Shown: positions 1 to 6,952, numbered from the stretch's first letter. The stretch is 8,711 nucleotides of DNA from an uncultured Eubacteriales bacterium (GCA_905201285.1 CAJKNM010000069.1:1-8711); one strand, 5' to 3'. Notes: generated from the letters alone by a model not told the origin. Translations and numbers: made by a program.

Positions 1-277
1 GCTTTTCATCCTCGATGGCGACCTTGATCTCGGCGGTCTTGTCGCCCGCGAGGTCGCCCAGCAGGACCTCCTGCTCAAAATCCTGTCCGCCGCCGATGAA
101 AAGAAGATCGTATTTCGAAGCTTCCAGCTTCTGCCCGATCGAGACCTCTTCTACATTCGCGTCAATTCCGCGCCACTCTAAACGTTTTTGCATACAGGCT
201 ATATTCCCTTTATCACCGTACAGATTAAGGAGGTCGGGATATAAGTGAATTATATTAAGTGATTTCTTATCAGTCAT
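1..277 (-). CDS. gatD: GatD, glutamine amidotransferase subunit of lipid II isoglutaminyl synthase (partial, 3' end outside window)
   Basis: GatD releases ammonia from glutamine and passes it to MurT, which amidates the alpha-carboxyl of D-Glu in lipid II (cytoplasmic, peptidoglycan synthesis). About 92 N-terminal residues are visible, starting MTDKKSLNIIHLYPDLLNLY and including the class I amidotransferase-like GGGQD segment near residues 69-73. In characterised GatD the nucleophilic Cys lies near residue 94, so here it falls just outside the window and catalytic competence cannot be judged. The ATG at 277-275 follows a GGGAGG ribosome binding site by about 9 nt and overlaps the murT stop by 8 bp (ATGACTGA), which implies translational coupling. 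Identity is strengthened by the adjacent murT. Oddity: codons beyond roughly residue 31 are much richer in G/C at third positions than the start of the gene and murT. Confidence 0.9.
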   Translation of the reverse strand, partial: MTDKKSLNIIHLYPDLLNLYGDKGNIACMQKRLEWRGIDANVEEVSIGQKLEASKYDLLFIGGGQDFEQEVLLGDLAGDKTAEIKVAIEDEK

Positions 278-1610
278 CTTTTCTTCCTCCCAGTTCCTTT
301 TTTATTTCAAGCATTGTGGTTTGTGTAGGGTAGAGGGCAGTATAATTCACAAGAACATAACATACCTCTGCATCGGTTGAAAGACAGCGTGTTATTGCCT
401 GCTTCATATTTCGCGTGATATAGTCAACCTTAACATCTGCGTATTTGAATCTTAGCGAAATATCATAAAGGCGGATTCCGGTGGTTGTAAGGGTGTTAAG
501 ATTTTCGTCACTTAATTTGTCAAAATCAACATCCCAAAGCCACGAAACATCTCTGCCGTCATTCGCAAGGTCGTTTATGGCAACAATTATGTCCTTCTTA
601 CGTTTATCAAGCATAACCGTTTGAATTGCCTGATTGAACCCGGCCGGGTTTTTAGCGAGGTTTAAAATAACCGGCTTACCCAAATCAATAAGCTCCATTC
701 TTCCGATTTGGGGCTTATAGTCAGAGAGCATCGCGTTAAAACCGTCGGTTTTAACATTCATAACTGAGAGTACAGAGTATACGGCGAGAATATTATATAT
801 ATTATAGAACCCACGATAGTTTACATCGATTTTCACGGATTTATTAACCGTGAACTTCATTGAGCCTGACAAGTCAATATCGGTCGCGTCAAAGTCGATA
901 TCCGGACGTTTGTTTCCGCAATTTTCACAATGGTAGTCACCAAGCTGACTATAGTGGAAGTAGTTATACTTCATCTCGTGACCGCATTTAACGCAGAACT
1001 GCCCCTCTTTGGTTTCATCTATCTGAGGAAGAACCTGCTCGGATATTCCGAAGTATTTAGCGTCCCTTCCTTCGCCGAACTGTGCGGTAAGGGGGTCATC
1101 TCCGTTCAAGATGAGCTTGACGCCGTCCGCCATATCTATTGCTTCATTTAAAAGGTCAACGGTAATATCAATCTCGCCGTATCGATCAAGCTGATCGCGA
1201 AAGAGGTTTGTTATAACCATATAGTTAGGCTTAATGTGTGCGAATACCCGCCTTGCGGAAGCTTCATCAACTTCAAGAACCGCCCAATCGGCCTCAAGTC
1301 CGCCTTTTAAATCGGCGGAAAGAGCAAAGGCTGTCGCTATTCCGCCGACCATATTTGCACCTAAATTGTTACAGACGGTGGTATATCCGCATTTTAAAAG
1401 TGCGGTGTTTAACAGATTGTTTGTTGTTGTCTTTCCGTTCGTTCCACAGGTTACGATAACACCCTGTTTAATATTTTTAGAAAGTTGTTCAATTAAGTTA
1501 GGACATATCTTTAAGGCTATGACACCGGGGGAGGAAGAGGACTTCTTTCCTATAAGCCTTCCGGCGACAGCCGATAATTTAGCCGCCCAAACCGCTAAAA
1601 GTTTTCGCAT
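270..1610 (-). CDS. murT: MurT, Mur-ligase-like subunit of lipid II isoglutaminyl synthase
   Basis: This is the ATP-dependent subunit that activates the D-Glu carboxylate of lipid II for amidation by GatD-derived ammonia. The 446-residue protein is close to the usual MurT length. Visible in order: the Mur-ligase P-loop CGTNGKTTT (residues 55-63); the central ligase segment with VLEVDEAS (111-118) and TNLFRDQLDRYGE (134-146); a MurT-specific Cys4 zinc ribbon (CVKC at 206-209, CENC at 228-231); and a C-terminal DUF1727-type domain with LAKNPAGFNQ (318-327) and NDLANDGRDVSWLWD (346-360). The last stretch lies where characterised MurT proteins place the Asp that completes the GatD catalytic triad; assigning the exact residue would need an alignment. 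The ATG at 1610-1608 has AGGAG 7 nt upstream and its own promoter. It overlaps gatD by 8 bp. All hallmark motifs are intact. Confidence 0.97.
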   Translation of the reverse strand: MRKLLAVWAAKLSAVAGRLIGKKSSSSPGVIALKICPNLIEQLSKNIKQGVIVTCGTNGKTTTNNLLNTALLKCGYTTVCNNLGANMVGGIATAFALSADLKGGLEADWAVLEVDEASARRVFAHIKPNYMVITNLFRDQLDRYGEIDITVDLLNEAIDMADGVKLILNGDDPLTAQFGEGRDAKYFGISEQVLPQIDETKEGQFCVKCGHEMKYNYFHYSQLGDYHCENCGNKRPDIDFDATDIDLSGSMKFTVNKSVKIDVNYRGFYNIYNILAVYSVLSVMNVKTDGFNAMLSDYKPQIGRMELIDLGKPVILNLAKNPAGFNQAIQTVMLDKRKKDIIVAINDLANDGRDVSWLWDVDFDKLSDENLNTLTTTGIRLYDISLRFKYADVKVDYITRNMKQAITRCLSTDAEVCYVLVNYTALYPTQTTMLEIKKELGGRKDD

Positions 1611-1649
1611 TGTAATTCTCCTGTTCTTTATAATACACTACTGACTTAC

Positions 1650-1678
1650 ATTGTACCATTTATGAAAGAAAATTACAA
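1650..1678 (-). promoter_or_regulatory. Promoter of murT-gatD
   Basis: On the minus strand TTGTAA (1678-1673) and TACAAT (1655-1650) are separated by exactly 17 bp, a good sigma-A/sigma-70-type match. Transcription would begin near 1643, giving a leader of about 30 nt with the AGGAG of murT. It lies between the spoIIP stop and murT, so murT-gatD can be expressed independently of spoIIP. I saw no GC-rich terminator after spoIIP, so read-through is also possible. Confidence 0.65.
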
Positions 1679-1699
1679 TACCAAAATAAAAATTTATTG

Positions 1700-2908
1700 T
1701 TACAAACTGTTTAAATAATCGGCGATACACTCACCTGCGAGCCGGATGCCGTATAAGGCCTCTTCAAGGCTGTTCCCGCTTGTGCCGACTTCGATTATCA
1801 TAGAGGCGTGTGTTGTGTGTCCGTTAAATCTTTCGCGTCTTAAATTTATATGCCGCATAAGCTTCGGATACTTAGCTGAAATCTCACTTTGAAAGTGGAT
1901 GGCGGCTTTCATATTCTCACGCCAGTCGGGATTATACAGACCTTTTTGGTCCGTGCCGACAACAAACATTAGCTGTGCGGCGGTTTTGCCGTCTATTTCG
2001 GTTGAAGTTTTTGCCTTTGTGTCATCGTCATAGACGATTGAATCACGATGAACATCAAATACAACCTGAATCGATGGATATTTTTTCAGATATTCATTAA
2101 CCGTGCTTAGCGAATGTGCATATGAGCCGTTAAACGACGGAACATCGTGAAGAATGGTGTCATGCACTGTTTTTATTCCTTTAGATTCAAGAACCTTTGC
2201 GAGTTCATCCCCGACGCAGACAACATTTTCGGACTTGTTTTCACTTCGGTCACTTGCTGTTTTATCATAGAACCTTGAACCGTTCGGCGCATATGCTTCG
2301 GTTGCGTGAGTGTGTGTAATCAAAACCTTTGGACCGTCACCGGCCATGGTTATATCGGGCTTTTGAGAAAGCATCGTGTTTATATCTATACCGTATGAGG
2401 TTTCGTTTCCTATGGCAACGGGCGAGCCGTTTGACGTTCGCTGTGCCGCATCGATTTGTTTTATCGGTGCACGATTGGCTTCGGGAATATCAGAGCCGTC
2501 ATCACCGATTGATTGCTCGGGTGAAGATGGTATATTATTTTGTATCGGATTTTCGGTCTTGTCATCGGAAATCATAGATATGAGGCCGCGGCTCGTGACC
2601 GCCCTGTATATCGGAAGAGAATCACGTATTATTGATTCGGTGTCGTTTAACACATAGCCGAGAATGATTTCAGAAATATGCCTGCTGAACTTATGAACAA
2701 GCTCGGTCGGATTTAGGGTTTCGGCTTCTGTAGCACCGATTATCGGGTTGTTGCTCTCGAAAATTTTTTCAGGAGAGCGGATATTAGCTACAGTTGTTTT
2801 GTTCATTACAAATAATCCGCCGGCAGCAACGGCCGCGGTAAGCGTAAGGACTATTCCGCTCTTTATGATAGATTTTAAATCGATTATGAATGCTTTATAT
2901 TTTCGCAT
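1700..2908 (-). CDS. spoIIP: SpoIIP, stage II sporulation protein P (peptidoglycan amidase/endopeptidase for engulfment)
   Basis: SpoIIP works with SpoIID and SpoIIM at the septal membrane, degrading peptidoglycan so that the mother cell can engulf the forespore. Numbering from the chosen start, a membrane anchor spans about residues 18-35. A Ser/Asn/Pro-rich linker runs to about 190, followed by the catalytic domain: VLITHTHATEAY (195-206), VVFDVHRDS (282-290) and MIIEVGTSGN (370-379). These carry the conserved His, His and Glu expected of the zinc-dependent SpoIIP family (H199/H201, H287, E373). Start choice: an ATG at 2917-2915 directly abuts GGAGG with no spacer and so is unlikely to be used; the ATG at 2908-2906 sits 9 nt downstream of it, giving 402 residues. 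The gene follows the mgtE terminator, and no gpr lies beside it. I did not find a convincing sigma-E promoter. The start codon lies inside a 14-bp inverted repeat. Confidence 0.93.
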   Translation of the reverse strand: MRKYKAFIIDLKSIIKSGIVLTLTAAVAAGGLFVMNKTTVANIRSPEKIFESNNPIIGATEAETLNPTELVHKFSRHISEIILGYVLNDTESIIRDSLPIYRAVTSRGLISMISDDKTENPIQNNIPSSPEQSIGDDGSDIPEANRAPIKQIDAAQRTSNGSPVAIGNETSYGIDINTMLSQKPDITMAGDGPKVLITHTHATEAYAPNGSRFYDKTASDRSENKSENVVCVGDELAKVLESKGIKTVHDTILHDVPSFNGSYAHSLSTVNEYLKKYPSIQVVFDVHRDSIVYDDDTKAKTSTEIDGKTAAQLMFVVGTDQKGLYNPDWRENMKAAIHFQSEISAKYPKLMRHINLRRERFNGHTTHASMIIEVGTSGNSLEEALYGIRLAGECIADYLNSL

Positions 2909-2962
2909 ATTGTACATCCTCCGGCTTGTCTAACTGTATAACTAAACTATATGCGAAAATAT
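2897..2962. repeat. 14-bp perfect inverted repeat spanning the spoIIP start codon
   Basis: ATATTTTCGCATAT at 2897-2910 and its exact reverse complement at 2949-2962 are separated by 38 bp. The downstream arm (in the sense of transcription) contains the preferred spoIIP ATG and its first codons (Met-Arg-Lys-Tyr); the GGAGG ribosome binding site (2922-2918) lies in the loop. If the transcript starts upstream of 2962, the arms could pair and mask the start codon. Alternatively this is a DNA-level operator around the promoter. The repeat is directly visible; any function is inferred. Confidence 0.6.
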
Positions 2963-2969
2963 GAAAAAT

Positions 2970-3009
2970 AGAACAAAACTCCCTCGGCCTTAGTTAAAGC
3001 CGGGGGAGT
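2970..3009 (-). terminator. Rho-independent terminator of mgtE
   Basis: An 11-bp stem (2978-2988 with 2999-3009, one G-U-type pair) with a 10-nt loop lies just after the mgtE stop. On the minus strand it is followed by a T-rich stretch (TTTGTTCT, then ATTTTTC). It separates mgtE from spoIIP. Confidence 0.85.
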
Positions 3010-3014
3010 GAAAA

Positions 3015-4592
3015 TCATCCTGCGAGATGAAGAATGTTAATAAGAAGAATCCAGCTTGTGCCGTAGTAGGTAACAACGGCAACAAGGTCATTCACGGTCG
3101 TGATAAGGGGACCCGAAGCAACAGCCGGGTCAACATTAATTTTCTTAAAGAACAGCGGAATGAGCGTTCCGACCGCACTTGAAATCAGCATTGCAAGCAT
3201 AAGCGACAGGCCGATACAACCGGATACCGCATATGAAAACATAAATGTTTTATCCTTGAAAAAGTGTATATATAGGCCTATTGCGATAAACGAAAGCACA
3301 CCGAGAAGCAAGCCGTTGCATAAGCCGACACGCATTTCTTTAAAGACAAGCTCGAATTTATTTTTAAATGTGAGCGATTCATCCATAAGCACTCTGATGG
3401 TAACAGCCAAAGACTGAGTGCCGACATTACCGGCCATATCCAAAATCAGTGACTGGAATGCCATAATCAGTGTAAGCTGTGACACAACCGACTCAAATGC
3501 GCCGACAACCGATGAAACAATTAAAGCGAGACCGAGAAGAATAAGAAGCCACGGCAGACGTTTTTTCAAGCTGTCTTTAAGCGGTTCTGTCAAATCCTCT
3601 TCTGCGGTCAAACCTGCAAGCCTTGCATAGTCCTCACCCATCTCATCATCAACAACCTCGATGATGCTCTGTGAGGTAATAACGCCCAGCATCCGATTGT
3701 TATTATCAAGTACAGGGATTGAATCCTCTGAATAATCCTTCAGCTTTTCGATACAATCATCTATACTTTCCTGACCGTATACATAAGGGAAGGAGGTGAT
3801 GATTATATCCTCAAGTGAGTCATCCCTGCGTGCTATAATTAAATCCTTTAAATCGATTGCACCATAGAAGGTACCCATATCGTCAACAACAAACAGCATT
3901 GAAATATTATCGTTTTTTGCCGCTTGGTCAACAAGCTCGGTCATAGCCTCTTTTACGGTTAGGTTTTCCCGTATCGAAATAAAGTTTGTTGTCATCTTGC
4001 TTCCTATCTCATCATCGTCAAACGAAGCAATAAGAGCAATGTCATTTCTTGATTCCGCGTCCATCAAGTCGATGATAACGGTTCGCTTGTTTCGGTCGAT
4101 TTCACGAAGAATATCAACCGCGGTGTCAGAGTCAAGACTTGATATAATTGCCGCAGCCTTACGTAAATCCATTTCGTTTAAGTAAACGCTTGCGTCATCT
4201 TCATCGGTATATTCAAAAATTTCTGAAAGCTTGTCACGCGTCAAAACTCTGTAAAGCTTTTTTCGCTCGTCTACAGTCAGCTTTGACAAAACCTCGGCGA
4301 TGTCGTTTTCGTGATAATCGTCAAGTCTGTCCCGCATATATTTAGGCGAGGCGTTTCCGCGTATAATATCGATAATTTCTTTTTCGTAATCCGGTTTCTG
4401 AGCGAGTTCCTCATCGTCATCTTCATCATCCGAATCATCCTGATTCTGATCAAGAATGTCATTTAGCTCGGAATTTGTAATATTTTCGGCGGAATTCTGA
4501 GCGTCTTGAGCTGTTTTTTCCTCTGAAGATGCCGGAGCTTCCGCGCTATCCGACTCGGCGGAGCTTAGATTGTTTTTTGTATTCTCGTCCAT
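3015..4592 (-). CDS. mgtE: MgtE-family magnesium channel/transporter with acidic N-terminal extension
   Basis: MgtE proteins are inner-membrane Mg2+ channels gated by cytoplasmic Mg2+ sensing. Numbering from the chosen start, residues 1-66 are a Ser/Asp/Glu-rich tail. The MgtE N domain spans about 67-199 and a pair of CBS domains about 201-316 (with LFVVDDMGTFYGAIDL and the DSIPVLDNNNRMLGVIT segment). Five membrane segments follow between about 345 and 524. The family's GNVGTQS motif is at 388-394, and DPAVASGPL plus TTVND end with D502, matching the conserved pore-lining Asp region. At 525 residues it is longer than the roughly 450 typical of the family, mainly because of the acidic tail. 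Start choice: the ATG at 4604-4602 abuts AAAGG with no spacer, while the ATG at 4592-4590 has GGATGG 8 nt upstream; the difference is four residues. A terminator follows the stop, so the gene is monocistronic or the end of a leader-sORF transcript. Confidence 0.95.
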   Translation of the reverse strand: MDENTKNNLSSAESDSAEAPASSEEKTAQDAQNSAENITNSELNDILDQNQDDSDDEDDDEELAQKPDYEKEIIDIIRGNASPKYMRDRLDDYHENDIAEVLSKLTVDERKKLYRVLTRDKLSEIFEYTDEDDASVYLNEMDLRKAAAIISSLDSDTAVDILREIDRNKRTVIIDLMDAESRNDIALIASFDDDEIGSKMTTNFISIRENLTVKEAMTELVDQAAKNDNISMLFVVDDMGTFYGAIDLKDLIIARRDDSLEDIIITSFPYVYGQESIDDCIEKLKDYSEDSIPVLDNNNRMLGVITSQSIIEVVDDEMGEDYARLAGLTAEEDLTEPLKDSLKKRLPWLLILLGLALIVSSVVGAFESVVSQLTLIMAFQSLILDMAGNVGTQSLAVTIRVLMDESLTFKNKFELVFKEMRVGLCNGLLLGVLSFIAIGLYIHFFKDKTFMFSYAVSGCIGLSLMLAMLISSAVGTLIPLFFKKINVDPAVASGPLITTVNDLVAVVTYYGTSWILLINILHLAG

Positions 4593-4826
4593 CGGTAACA
4601 CCATCCTTTCTCATTTTATCCTATACAATTCGGTGTATTAGTGTTATTGCATATGGATATATAATTGAATTTTGCCGCAACAAAAACAAACACAAAGGAG
4701 CAGCCCACAAAAAAGCCGCGTATGTATTTGCGTTTTTATATTCTGTTGGTAATTTCAGGGAGTAAATAAAATCCTCCGATAAAGGAATATGGTTTGAGTT
4801 CAAGAATGGTTAAAATACTCTACAAT

Positions 4827-4934
4827 CTAAGATATATGTGCAAAGTAAACCGCCGTAATAACAGAATCACAGCCCGGTACTTGAACGTCCGCCGCATACT
4901 GTCTACTTCGCCCGCAATTATCACAGCTATCCAC
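4827..4934 (-). CDS. Candidate 35-aa small protein or leader peptide upstream of mgtE
   Basis: A GTG at 4934-4932 is preceded by GAGGTGA (4946-4940), an almost perfect Shine-Dalgarno 5 nt away, about 40 nt downstream of a good promoter. The peptide begins MDSCDNCGRSRQYAADVQ and ends VYFAHIS, followed by TAG. It has a CxxC pair (residues 4 and 7) and a third Cys at 22, and no evident signal peptide or membrane segment. I do not recognise the family. Its second half coincides with a stable hairpin, so it may be a leader peptide whose translation alters RNA folding ahead of mgtE, or the apparent ORF may be incidental to a structured RNA. Strong initiation signals favour translation; the short length and overlap with the structure limit confidence. 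Confidence 0.35.
   Translation of the reverse strand: MDSCDNCGRSRQYAADVQVPGCDSVITAVYFAHIS
4843..4882 (-). ncRNA. Stem-loop in mgtE leader RNA
   Basis: In the mgtE-sense RNA two 17-nt arms (4882-4866 and 4859-4843) pair around a 6-nt loop (TCTGTT). There are 5 outer pairs, a symmetric 4x4 internal loop (or CC/GG pairs with bulges), and 8 inner pairs. Two inner pairs are U-G and G-U, which would be A-C mismatches in RNA from the other strand, so the fold is specific to the minus-strand transcript. The stem is seen directly; its role is not known. Confidence 0.5.
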
Positions 4935-4981
4935 TCTGCTCACCTCTCTTATAAATGGAATAATAAGTTTCTTTATATAAT

Positions 4982-5010
4982 ATTGTAACATAAGCATATT
5001 GTTTGTGCAA
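4982..5010 (-). promoter_or_regulatory. Promoter for the mgtE leader transcript
   Basis: On the minus strand TTGCAC (5010-5005) and TACAAT (4987-4982) are separated by 17 bp, placing the transcription start near 4975. It reads into the 35-codon ORF and then mgtE, diverging from ptsI. The -10 box is strong and the -35 box matches mainly at TTG. Confidence 0.55.
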
Positions 5011-5039
5011 GTCCTTTTTTTAAAATATTTAAAATAATT

Positions 5040-5066
5040 TTGCCGAAAAAATAGGTGTTTTATACA
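5040..5066 (+). promoter_or_regulatory. Weak candidate promoter for ptsI
   Basis: TTGCCG (5040-5045) and TATACA (5061-5066) are 15 bp apart, shorter than ideal. They would give a leader of about 100 nt before ptsI. Another pair (TTGTTA at 5121, TATTTT at 5142) would start transcription at the ribosome binding site and is less likely. No catabolite-response (cre) palindrome was recognised in the AT-rich DNA between 5011 and 5159. Confidence 0.25.
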
Positions 5067-5173
5067 TACGGGATTAACATAAGTGCCGAATAATTTTTTA
5101 AGATTCAGGAAAAATATTTTTTGTTATGAATAATGTTCGGGTATTTTTCTAAAAAGGACGGAGGAATATAAAT

Positions 5174-6841
5174 ATGGTCAGAATAAACGGAAGGTCGGTA
5201 TCAAAAGGAATTGCGATAGGTAGGCTTGTTTTTTTAAAAAGACGGGAAAACGAGGTTGTCAAACAAACCATAACCGATACACGCGGCGAAATCGACAGAT
5301 ATAAAGCCGCGGCGGAAAAAGCGAAGGAAGAACTTTCAGAGCTTGAGAAAAAGGCGGCGGATGAGGCGGGAAAAGCCAGCGCCGAAATTTTTGAGATACA
5401 CAAAATGATGCTTGATGACAGAGATTTTGTTGAAATGACAGAGAAAATAATTAATGATAAAAAGGTTAATGCCGAATATGCCGTCTATGAAACATCAAAA
5501 GAATTTTCTAAGATTTTTTCTGAAATGGATAATGACTATATGAAAGAAAGAGCGGCGGATGTAAAGGATATTTCAGAAAGACTGATTAGAATACTGTCAG
5601 AGCGTGAAGATGATAATATGAGCCGAAATTCGGATTATAATGATGCGATAATTTGTGCTGATGAACTTGCGCCAAGCGAAACAATAAGCCTCGATAAGTC
5701 GCGAATTATTGCGTTTGCAACAAGATACGGTTCCGCTCAGTCACATACAGCTATTTTGGCCGATACTATGAATATCCCGGCTATTATCGGATTGGGCGAG
5801 GCTCTTTCGGATGAATATAATGAAATGCCGGCGGTTGTGGACGGATATAAGGGGTGCATATATATTGAGCCTACGCCCGAAATTATCGAGACCGCACAAA
5901 GACAGAAACTTGAAGAGACAAAAAGACTACAGCGTCTGTATATGCTTGTCGGTATGGATAATATCACCGCTGACGGTTATCGGGTTATGATTTATTCAAA
6001 TATAGGAACACCTGACGATGTGAATAATGTGCTCAAAAATGACTCGGGCGGAATCGGCTTATTCAGAAGTGAATTTTTATATCTCGGAAGCAAGGACTAT
6101 CCGAGTGAGGATGAACAGTTTGAGGCATATAAAAAGGTACTTTCAGCAATGGACGGGAAAAAGGTTATTATCAGGACAATGGACATAGGTGCTGATAAAA
6201 ATATCGGATATTTTAATCTCGATAAAGAGGAGAACCCTGCGCTCGGTTTTCGTGCCTTAAGAATATGCCTTTCACGCCGCGATATATTTCGGACTCAGCT
6301 CAGAGCGCTTCTTCGCGCATCTGTTTACGGAAAGCTGTCGATTATGGTTCCTATGATAACATCGGTTGAAGAAGTCAGACAGACAAGAGCAATTCTGAAC
6401 GAAGTTAAAACCGAGCTTCGTGCCGCGGGAATTCCGTTTGACGGAGCGGTCGAATTCGGAATAATGATTGAAACCCCGGCAGCTGTTATGATAAGTGACT
6501 TGCTTGCGAGAGAGGTTGACTTTTTCAGCATAGGCACAAACGACCTAACTCAATATACATTGGCAATAGACCGGCAGAATTCAAAGCTTGAACCGTATTA
6601 TGACGCTCATCACACTGCGGTTTTGAGAATGATAAGAATGACGGTTCAAAATGCGCACAAAGCACGGATTTGGTGCGGAATTTGCGGCGAACTTGCGGCA
6701 GACCTTTCAATGACGGAAACCTTTATGGCGATGGGGGTAGATGAACTTTCCGTTGCCCCGTCTGCGACACTTCCGCTTCGCGAAAAAGTAAGGTCGATTA
6801 ATGTTGATGCGATAAGGGATAATGTTTTAAGCAGTTTATGA
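5174..6841 (+). CDS. ptsI: Enzyme I of the PTS, phosphoenolpyruvate-protein phosphotransferase
   Basis: Enzyme I takes phosphate from PEP onto a histidine and hands it to HPr, starting the sugar phosphotransferase relay in the cytoplasm. The 555 residues are near the family's usual 570-575. Visible in order: N-terminal RINGRSVSKGIAIG; a charged helical HPr-binding segment (about 30-150); the swivelling phosphohistidine domain with SHTAIL (active-site H191); and the PEP-binding barrel with GIGLFRSEFLYLG (293-305), IIRTMDIGADK (332-342), NPALGFRALR (354-363), EFGIMIETP (427-435), DFFSIGTNDLTQYT (449-462) and GICGE (502-506, catalytic C504). E433 and D457 match the Mg2+ ligands. The loop before H191 reads RYGSAQSH rather than the usual GGRTSH. 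GGAGG lies 9 nt before the ATG. No ptsH is adjacent. All catalytic residues are present, so the enzyme should be active. Confidence 0.96.
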   Translation: MVRINGRSVSKGIAIGRLVFLKRRENEVVKQTITDTRGEIDRYKAAAEKAKEELSELEKKAADEAGKASAEIFEIHKMMLDDRDFVEMTEKIINDKKVNAEYAVYETSKEFSKIFSEMDNDYMKERAADVKDISERLIRILSEREDDNMSRNSDYNDAIICADELAPSETISLDKSRIIAFATRYGSAQSHTAILADTMNIPAIIGLGEALSDEYNEMPAVVDGYKGCIYIEPTPEIIETAQRQKLEETKRLQRLYMLVGMDNITADGYRVMIYSNIGTPDDVNNVLKNDSGGIGLFRSEFLYLGSKDYPSEDEQFEAYKKVLSAMDGKKVIIRTMDIGADKNIGYFNLDKEENPALGFRALRICLSRRDIFRTQLRALLRASVYGKLSIMVPMITSVEEVRQTRAILNEVKTELRAAGIPFDGAVEFGIMIETPAAVMISDLLAREVDFFSIGTNDLTQYTLAIDRQNSKLEPYYDAHHTAVLRMIRMTVQNAHKARIWCGICGELAADLSMTETFMAMGVDELSVAPSATLPLREKVRSINVDAIRDNVLSSL

Positions 6842-6849
6842 TATTTTAT

Positions 6850-6878
6850 TTGACATTTTTGACGCTTTAATGTATAAT
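6850..6878 (+). promoter_or_regulatory. Fully consensus sigma-70-type promoter for the PP2C-FHA pair
   Basis: TTGACA (6850-6855), a 17-bp spacer and TATAAT (6873-6878) match the housekeeping consensus at all 12 positions. It starts nine bases after the ptsI stop, with no terminator between, and predicts a transcript start near 6885 and a leader of about 68 nt. The phosphatase and FHA genes therefore probably have strong expression of their own, apart from ptsI read-through. Confidence 0.85.
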
Positions 6879-6952
6879 AAGGACATTATTATATTTTTAA
6901 AGCATAAAGTTGGTTTTATGCCGAGGTGCGCAGAGAGGGGAGGACGCAAGGC

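Larger units (their letters stand above)
4593..4975 (-). promoter_or_regulatory. Long 5' leader of mgtE, candidate cis-regulatory RNA
   Basis: From the predicted start site near 4975 to mgtE is about 370 nt. The leader holds a 35-codon small ORF (4827-4934) overlapping a strong hairpin (4843-4882). Further on are a small GGAG/CTCC hairpin (4759-4776) and a run of T after a weak stem (about 4709-4737). I looked for the Mg2+-sensing M-box (GGTGAGGCTCC and ACTGCC elements) and for T-box, FMN, TPP and cobalamin signatures and recognised none. mgtE genes in Bacillota are often controlled by such leaders, so a regulatory role is plausible. The RNA class is unknown to me. A promoter closer to mgtE, which would bypass this leader, cannot be excluded. 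Confidence 0.45.

Noticed and set aside
1234..1644. Plus-strand open frame of 136 codons over the murT start
   Set aside because: It is a shadow of murT, whose P-loop region is unambiguous on the other strand.
2918..2977. Sigma-E promoter for spoIIP
   Set aside because: CATATT and TATACAGT elements are visible, but their spacing (about 17 bp) does not fit the usual 13-15 bp, so I do not call it.
4709..4737. Terminator or attenuator between the leader and mgtE
   Set aside because: Only a 3-bp CGC/GCG core with A/T flanks and a 10-nt loop; too weak to call, though a T-run follows on either strand.
4621..4803. Minus-strand frame of 60 codons in the mgtE leader
   Set aside because: It begins with a TTG lacking a ribosome binding site, has AT-biased composition with no recognisable domain, and lies in the untranslated leader.
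4593..4975. M-box (Mg2+) or T-box riboswitch in front of mgtE
   Set aside because: The conserved M-box GGTGAGGCTCC core and the T-box TGGNACCGCG element are not present by eye; GAGGTGAGC at 4946-4938 is better explained as a Shine-Dalgarno.
4794..4988. Plus-strand open frame of 64 codons between mgtE and ptsI
   Set aside because: It runs antisense to the leader ORF and hairpin, has no ribosome binding site, and the product is basic and low in recognisable features.
5149..5403. Minus-strand Ser/Phe-rich frame of 84 codons over the ptsI start
   Set aside because: It is antisense to conserved ptsI coding sequence, has no ribosome binding site, and its composition reflects complementing Lys/Glu codons.
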